A stretch of 64,000 nt of DNA from Zantedeschia hybrid cultivar (Eukaryota > Streptophyta > Magnoliopsida > Alismatales > Araceae): NCBI GenBank assembly GCA_030544215.1, contig JARZZO010000012.1:38789194-38853193 (forward strand), written 5' to 3'. The translations under genes were made by a program, and so were the position numbers. Of the stretch, positions 59,283 through 64,000 are shown in pieces. The number at the start of each line of letters is the position of its first letter. The stretch's first letter is position 1. Under the pieces are notes generated by a model. That model saw only the letters and a program-made list of their open reading frames with translations, ran no database searches and was not told the origin of the DNA.

Positions 59283-60323
59283 ATGGCACCGAAGAGGAGA
59301 GTTCCGTTGGCTCGTGGTTCGAGAGCAGATGGTGGTGGTTCGGGGGCAGAAGGACATAATATGGATCGTTTTATGGAAGCTATGATTGGGGCTATGTCCA
59401 GGTATCAGCAGGGAGATGGAAGTGAAGGGTCCAGTTCCCGAGGTGGCCAATCCACGGTGGTGGAGCGGTTCTTGAAGCTGAAGCCCCCTTCTTTCACGGG
59501 TCAACCTGTTCCAGATGTGGCAGCTCAGTGGATTAAGGAAGTGGAGAAGGCGTTTGATGTCCTAGAATGTACCGAGAGTGACAAGACCTTGTTGGCAACC
59601 TACTTGCTGAAAGGCGATGCTTATGATTGGTGGGTTACCATCAAGGGGTTGATGTTTCCAGATAGGTCTTTGAGAGAAATTCCTTGGGAAGGCTTTGTGA
59701 GAGAGTTTAGTGGACAGTACCTTCCGAGGCATGTTCGTAGGGCCAAGGAAAGGGAGTTCATGGAATTGGTGCAGGGTGATACGTCAGTTCTAGAATATCA
59801 GATGAAATTTGTGGCTCTGGGAAGGTTTGCTCCATACATTTCTGAGCGTGAGGATCTGAGGACGGAGAAATTTGTGGATGGACTTCGGCATGATTTGAGG
59901 GAGTTTGTGGCAGCTCATTGTTGTAAGGATCTGGCGTCAGCGGTTCGGTGCGCGGCAACGGTAGAGATGTAGTTTCAACACACGACAAAGGAATCGGAAC
60001 AGTCAGCACAAGGGAAGCAGCATAGCAGGGATAGATCAGCGGTTTTTTCGTCAGGTGGTTCGAGTTCTTTTGAGGTCGAGTTCCAGGAGGTGCCTTGTGA
60101 TGAAGATGAAGATGGTTCGGTTCAGCAGATGCAGACAGAGGTCAGCTGGCAGCAGGAGGCGAGGCAGGACGCTGCAGGTCGTTGTCCCCGTTGTAGCAGG
60201 TTTCATGGCGACAGGATATGTCCCTTGATCACTGGTAGCTGTTTTGGCTGTGGCAGGAAGGGACATCTCGCGAGGAACTGTCCCCAGAAGAATAAGGCAG
60301 GTCAGGAGCCGAGTGGTCAGTAG
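59283..60323 (+). pseudogene. gag of element E with one stop codon
   Basis: Gag of the Ty3/Gypsy type, 346 codons in one frame from ATG 59283 (MAPKRRVPLARGS). The gag core runs from about codon 75 to 225 (AAQWIKEVEKAFDVLECTE, LLKGDAYDWW, WEGFVREFSGQYLPRH, FMELVQGDTSVLEYQMKF, FVDGLRHDLREFV). After it, a single in-frame TAG (59970-59972) interrupts the protein. Downstream the frame continues with a CPRC...C cluster and a CCHC zinc knuckle CFGCGRKGHLARNC (about 60239-60280) that would bind RNA, ending at 60323. The TAG follows the pattern of Gln-to-stop changes elsewhere in the window. Without it the gene would be full length, so either it died very recently or a sister copy supplies gag. An upstream in-frame ATG at 59232 is possible but 59283 is the better start. 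Confidence 0.9.
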
Positions 60324-60699
60324 GTGGTCGAGGCGTGATTGGAGTCGCGTCTCTTTGTGGAGATCCGAGAGGCTGTGCTAGATGAGCACTTTTATCTTGT
60401 CTTGTTCAGAGGTGGTTGTGAACTCTTGTGGCACTTGTATGTATTTGGGTTTGGTGGAGAATCGGTTTTGTAATGTGTGCCTTGCTAGTGTGTGGTTATT
60501 GCTGATCTTTCAGCTTTCGTCAGAATTGAGAATCTTGGTTAGCTTGTCGTGAATTTGATTGGCTAATTATGTGGAGCCTTGTGTGTGTGATTGGTGAGGA
60601 TGATTGTTGTGATCAGTGTGCCGGCATGTGTTGGTTAGCCGAGTTGAGCTTTGAGCGGTTGCTAATTTCGAGGACGAAATTCTTTTAAGGGGGGGAGAT
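60324..60699 (+). other. 3' internal tail of element E
   Basis: No gene. It ends in GAGGACGAAATTC...TTAAGGGGGGGAGA, a sequence typical of the 3' end of Tekay/Del-type chromoviruses. This suggests that E derives from such an element by loss of pol. Confidence 0.7.
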
Positions 60700-62715
60700 T
60701 GTAAGGACTGAGGTTTCGGGTTCAGTATTCGGGTCGGGTTCGGGCCGGATCCCCTGGTTTGGACCCTGGAGGGGTCTTGAGATTTCTGACTGAATGGCGT
60801 CAGCGCTGCTCGACGCCTTTCAATAGGCGTCAGGGTGTGTGGACGCCATTTAGGTCTGCTGCTTGTTGTGCCACGTGTGCGCCACGTGGGCGGTTTTCGG
60901 GCCGCGAGAGTACGGCCCCTGTCACTTCGTCTGAACGGCGTCCAGATCGGTCGACGCGATTCAGACTGCGAAATCTGCGATGTCAGGGCACGGCGCCAGA
61001 GCGTTGTCAGTACGGCCTGTCACATCGTCTGAACGGCGTCCACGGTCAGTACGACGCGTTTTAGGGCATAAACCTCCCTGTTCAATTAGGGGTTCTGGCG
61101 CTAAATGACGCCATGGATGGACGACGCCTTTCAGAAGGACGTCGGGCCATCATGACGCCATTTAGGCAGGAAATGCCCCCGTTTAAGGGTTCTGCAATCT
61201 GGATTTCTGGGTTGAATGGCGTCTGGCGACCCTGACGCGTTTTAAACGGTGGCTTCACTGGTGGACGCGTTTTAAGGGATAATCTGGCTTTTAACTGAAC
61301 CCGTCTAAGGGACTTGAATGGCGTCGACCTCTGTCGACGCGATTCAAGACAGAACTGTCTTAAACCTGGTTTTTAAACATATGTTTCACTGTTGGCGGTT
61401 CTAAGGCATGTTTTACGTTGTACACTGAGACTGAGGACTTCTGTGTGTGTGTGTGCTTACACGACTGTGGATCGATATGACTGTGGTTTACATTTGTCAC
61501 CATGGACCGATGGGGACAGGGTCATGGTGTATGTGAGGCATTGTGCCGTACCGGTGGGAGAAGGGGTACATGTTGTGGTTTACCTTTAGCTGAGGGAAGA
61601 AGAACCACCTTGAGCCCGTCGGGCCGGAGTAGTTGGTGCGCTATCCGAGGGGTTGCTGCTTGGCCTCAGCGGGTCGGAGTTTCCCTTGTTTGTCGTGACA
61701 GCTTCCGGCGTGTTTCTTGCTGTGGAGCTGGTGGTGGTACTGGTGGAGTTGGTTTACCCTTTAGCCACTGGGCCTGATGTGACCTTTGATCAAGGTTACG
61801 AGTGGTACCCTTAGCCCTTTGGCCTGACGCAGCCCGGGAGAGTTGGGTTTGTGGGTAGTTCCTGTAGCTTCGGCTTGATGGGGGTTCGCCGGTCCCCAGG
61901 GCCCTCCTAGAAGCGCTGAGGCCTAGCGTGGAGGCAAGCCGGTGGTAGGACAGTAGTCTAGACTGCTTGTGTGCACACGTAGCTGGCAGTGGCGGTACAC
62001 TGGTTCCAGCTAGTCCTAGTTTGGCTCACTGCCTCACCCTACAGTGCCCCGGAACACTGTAGGGGTGGACAGGCGTGAGCAGTGGTGGTAGTGTTGGGAG
62101 GCGACGTTGACTTCGGTCGATTGTGTGGTTTAGTCGCCTTGTGGACTTCAGTTGTGAGACGTGACTCTGTGTTGGGTTCTTCGAGTTGCTTAGAACTGTT
62201 CTCGCTACACTGCTTATCATGCGTTTCATATCTGAGTTGGGTGCTATGTTTACTGCTTTACTTAGATTGCTTCATATCTGTGTTGTTACACTTGTGGGTG
62301 TGTGAGTGGGAGGCAAGGGATCGGATGATCCCTACTGAGCCCAGTTCTGGTGTGGCTCACTCCCTGCAGTTTCAGGTGTGGACTTCGAGGCGAGCGGAAG
62401 CGTGGTGTCTTCTGGGTGTGCGGACCAGCAGCTGTCTCAGTTCCGGGGTATGCCCCGATGTTGTTGTACTTTCCTTCTGCCTGTACTTATTTAACTTGTT
62501 GGACATGTAATTATTGTTGGACTGTATACGGACATTATTATTTTCCCTTCTGCGCACTCGTTTACCTTTGTAGTCCGTGCGATTGTTATATTTAGCCTTG
62601 TTTAGCACTTACTCCTCCAGATGTGTTGTGTGAGATCCGGGTGTGAACCCGCAGTTAATGGGCCGACATCCATTTAGTGACCGGGTCTCCGGTCATAGGA
62701 TGGCGGGTCGTTACA
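60700..62715 (+). repeat. 3' LTR of element E (2016 bp)
   Basis: As the 5' LTR except for the 682-bp deletion. The junction at about 61043/61044 lies inside a dyad, which now has a 12-bp centre (61036-61057). Right target duplication CAGAC at 62716-62720. Confidence 0.92.
60797..61340. repeat. Dyad cluster in the 3' LTR of E
   Basis: Copies of the 5' LTR sites: 60797, 60827, 60938, the hybrid at 61036, and those to 61321-61340. Five sites present in the 5' LTR are lost or merged through the deletion. Confidence 0.85.
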
Positions 62716-62966
62716 CAGACAATTTCAAAAATTCTGAATTGCCGCCTCAGTTTGTACGCCCTTAGCCACGTCGCTGTCCTTCAACATGTTTTAACTTTCC
62801 TGAACAGAACCTGCGAAACCCGAGCCCTTTCTCCCCTCATTCTCTCTATCTCTTTCTCTCGGATCCCTTTCTTCCGCATCCAAAAAAAAACTCCCAAATT
62901 CCGGCAATAAAGAAGGGGCAATCGAGCAAGGCCGTCGCGAAACGACGACGGACCGCACCTCTCTCA
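62716..62966 (+). promoter_or_regulatory. Upstream region of the plant-mobile-domain gene
   Basis: Starts with the right duplication of E. It contains a CT-rich stretch (62820-62870) of the kind common before plant genes and an A run (62882-62890). No clear TATA box. Before E inserted, this region was contiguous with the dyad array at 56154-56420. Confidence 0.45.
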
Positions 62967-64000
62967 ATGGCGACGGCAGTTGAGGAAGTCCCTGAGGTGG
63001 CGCCAGCCGATGAGAACCTTGCGGCGGTGGCGGCTTTCTTGGATGCCGAGGAGGAGGCTCCACGCGCGGCCGTAGGCGAGGAAGAAGAAGCGGAGGGCGG
63101 CCCTCATATGGTAAGCTCCCTGTGGGTGTTTTTTAAAGGTGGAAATGAGCAAGGGAAAGGAGGTCTTAGGACCTCGGATCTCTATGTTGAACTGCGTCGA
63201 GACCAGATGACGTCTTTCAAAGGGCATCGACCTGGTCTGACAACATTCAAATAGAATATTTATTTTTTTATTCGATTTAATGAGCAAGGAAAATGAAGCT
63301 GAATAACGTCTAGCCCTGTGGACGCCTTTCAAAGGGCGTCCACCATGTCCAACGCCGATTAGACAAAGTATTTTTATTTTAAAGAAATTGATTTTTAATG
63401 CCTATTAACTAGCAAAATTTGTTGAATTATTTGCAGGGGACAATGAGGGCCAGGATATCATAGGATCTGGTCATCGGTGCCTACCGTGGTCTGCCTGACT
63501 TTCAGAAAGTGCAACTAGATATCGAGCCCTTCTAGCTCGACCTAGTGCTTCTACAGGCACTTTGGGAGCGATGGCATGCGGAGAGCAGAGCTTTCTTAAT
63601 GCCCTAGGGACATATGGTCCCCAATTTAGAGGATGTAGCGAGGATCACCGGTCTCCACATAGAGGGTCGGGCAGTGAGCGGAGTGACTTACCCCCATTAC
63701 CATGAGCTGGCAAAGAGTTTTCTAGGTATAGAGGTCTCCAGCTGAGATAGGGAGTCTAGGACCGTGCCTAGGGTAGAGGTAGAGATAGCCCTAAGGTTAG
63801 AGGAGCCCAGACGGCGATCTGACAAGACCCGGGAGGCCTTTAAGGATAGGTTAACTAGGTCATCCTCCACAGTGTACTGTAGTTGATCTTCCAAAGCTCA
63901 TCTTCATCTAAGCATCTCAAGAGAACTCTATCAAAACCTCTTTTATAAAGCGCTCCTCCAACTAGAGTGTATCTCTGAGCAACTCTCTTGATAGCCCTCT
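62967..64000 (+). pseudogene. Plant mobile domain (PMD/MAIN-like) gene, spliced, degenerate
   Basis: Exon 1, 62967-63110, encodes an acidic start (MATAVEEVPEVAPADENLAAV). An intron 63111-63436 has GTAAGC and TTTGCAG ends and carries four dyads. Exon 2 keeps the phase from 63437: YRGLPDFQKVQLDIEPF, LVLLQALWERWHAESRAF, VPNLEDVARITGLHIEGRAVSGV, YHELAKSFLGIEV. This is the layout of the plant mobile domain (PF10536), found in MAIN/MAIL1-type proteins and in transposons; in MAIN-like proteins it is linked to silencing of repeats. At least three TAG stops and one TGA in exon 2 make it a pseudogene. It continues past the window end. Whether it belongs to an element or is a host gene cannot be told from here. 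Confidence 0.7.
63194..63355. repeat. Two dyad pairs in the PMD gene intron
   Basis: Sites 63194-63213 and 63224-63243, then 63306-63325 and 63336-63355. Each pair is offset by exactly 30 bp, and the linkers between the members of a pair are similar (CTTTCAAAGG). All lie inside intron 1. Confidence 0.9.

Larger units (their letters stand above)
56430..62715 (+). mobile_element. Element E: gag-only LTR retrotransposon (TR-GAG)
   Basis: 5' LTR 56430-59127 and 3' LTR 60700-62715 share TGTAAGGACTG starts and GGGTCGTTACA ends, with the duplication CAGAC on both sides (56425-56429, 62716-62720). A primer site like initiator tRNA-Met (TGGTATCAAAGC, about 59130-59141) follows the 5' LTR, and AAGGGGGGGAGAT (60688-60699) precedes the 3' LTR. 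The internal 1572 bp encode only gag, so it must borrow protease, RT and integrase from another Gypsy element. This is the layout known as TR-GAG. The LTRs make up three quarters of the element. Over the last 1.3 kb I count about nine differences, so it is young. Confidence 0.93.

Overview
This is a stretch of angiosperm repeat-rich DNA. It is a graveyard of nested LTR retrotransposons with no intact host gene, rRNA or tRNA that I can support. The plant assignment rests on plant-type primer sites (complements of initiator tRNA-Met), plant Ty1/Copia and Ty3/Gypsy (Tat and chromovirus) proteins, GT-AG introns, and plant-specific retroelement-associated families (a gypsy-type 'Transposase_28'-like protein, a DUF7745-like protein and a plant-mobile-domain protein). 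The species cannot be named from sequence alone.

Layout. 1-3737: 3' end of LTR element A (LTR 2289-3737), which sits in the antisense gene of element X3. 3738-5954: 3' part of X3 with a partial 3' LTR. 5955-7580: truncated Copia C2. 7581-12025: 5' half (LTR, leader, dead gag) of X2, a Tat-like Gypsy. 12026-18996: a reverse-strand Tekay-like chromovirus 3' half joined to the 5' half of a Copia element. 18997-19290: a TRIM-like mini-element, then about 0.6 kb of plain flanking DNA. 19932-41943: a 22-kb Tat-lineage Gypsy element (D) on the minus strand with target duplication CAACC. D contains a complete Copia element (B, 23797-33174, duplication CGAGG) inside its antisense gene, and a solo X LTR (40448-41778, duplication CGCTG) inside its 5' LTR. 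42714-56429: 3' part of a reverse-strand X element (X1) whose antisense gene, a spliced DUF7745-like gene on the plus strand, is split by Copia C1 (45713-55032). 56430-62715: a young gag-only element with giant LTRs (TR-GAG, E; duplication CAGAC). 62967-64000: a spliced plant-mobile-domain pseudogene that runs off the window.

The most striking signal is a 20-bp dyad, GCGTC-N10-GACGC, with a fixed 10-bp variable centre. It occurs about 40 times, not counting the duplicate LTR of E. It is found only in non-coding DNA: LTRs of X and E, leaders, the promoter side of antisense genes and an intron. It recurs as back-to-back pairs at 30-31 bp offset or as arrays at about 88 bp offset. It looks like a family of binding sites shared by otherwise unrelated elements. 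Two other themes are antisense, spliced, promoter-bearing genes near the 3' ends of Tat-type elements, and the repeated splitting of exactly those genes by later insertions.

All protein genes seen are broken by stop codons, frameshifts, deletions or insertions. Coordinates of element ends come from reading LTR termini and target duplications by eye. Family names come from recognisable motifs, not from database searches.
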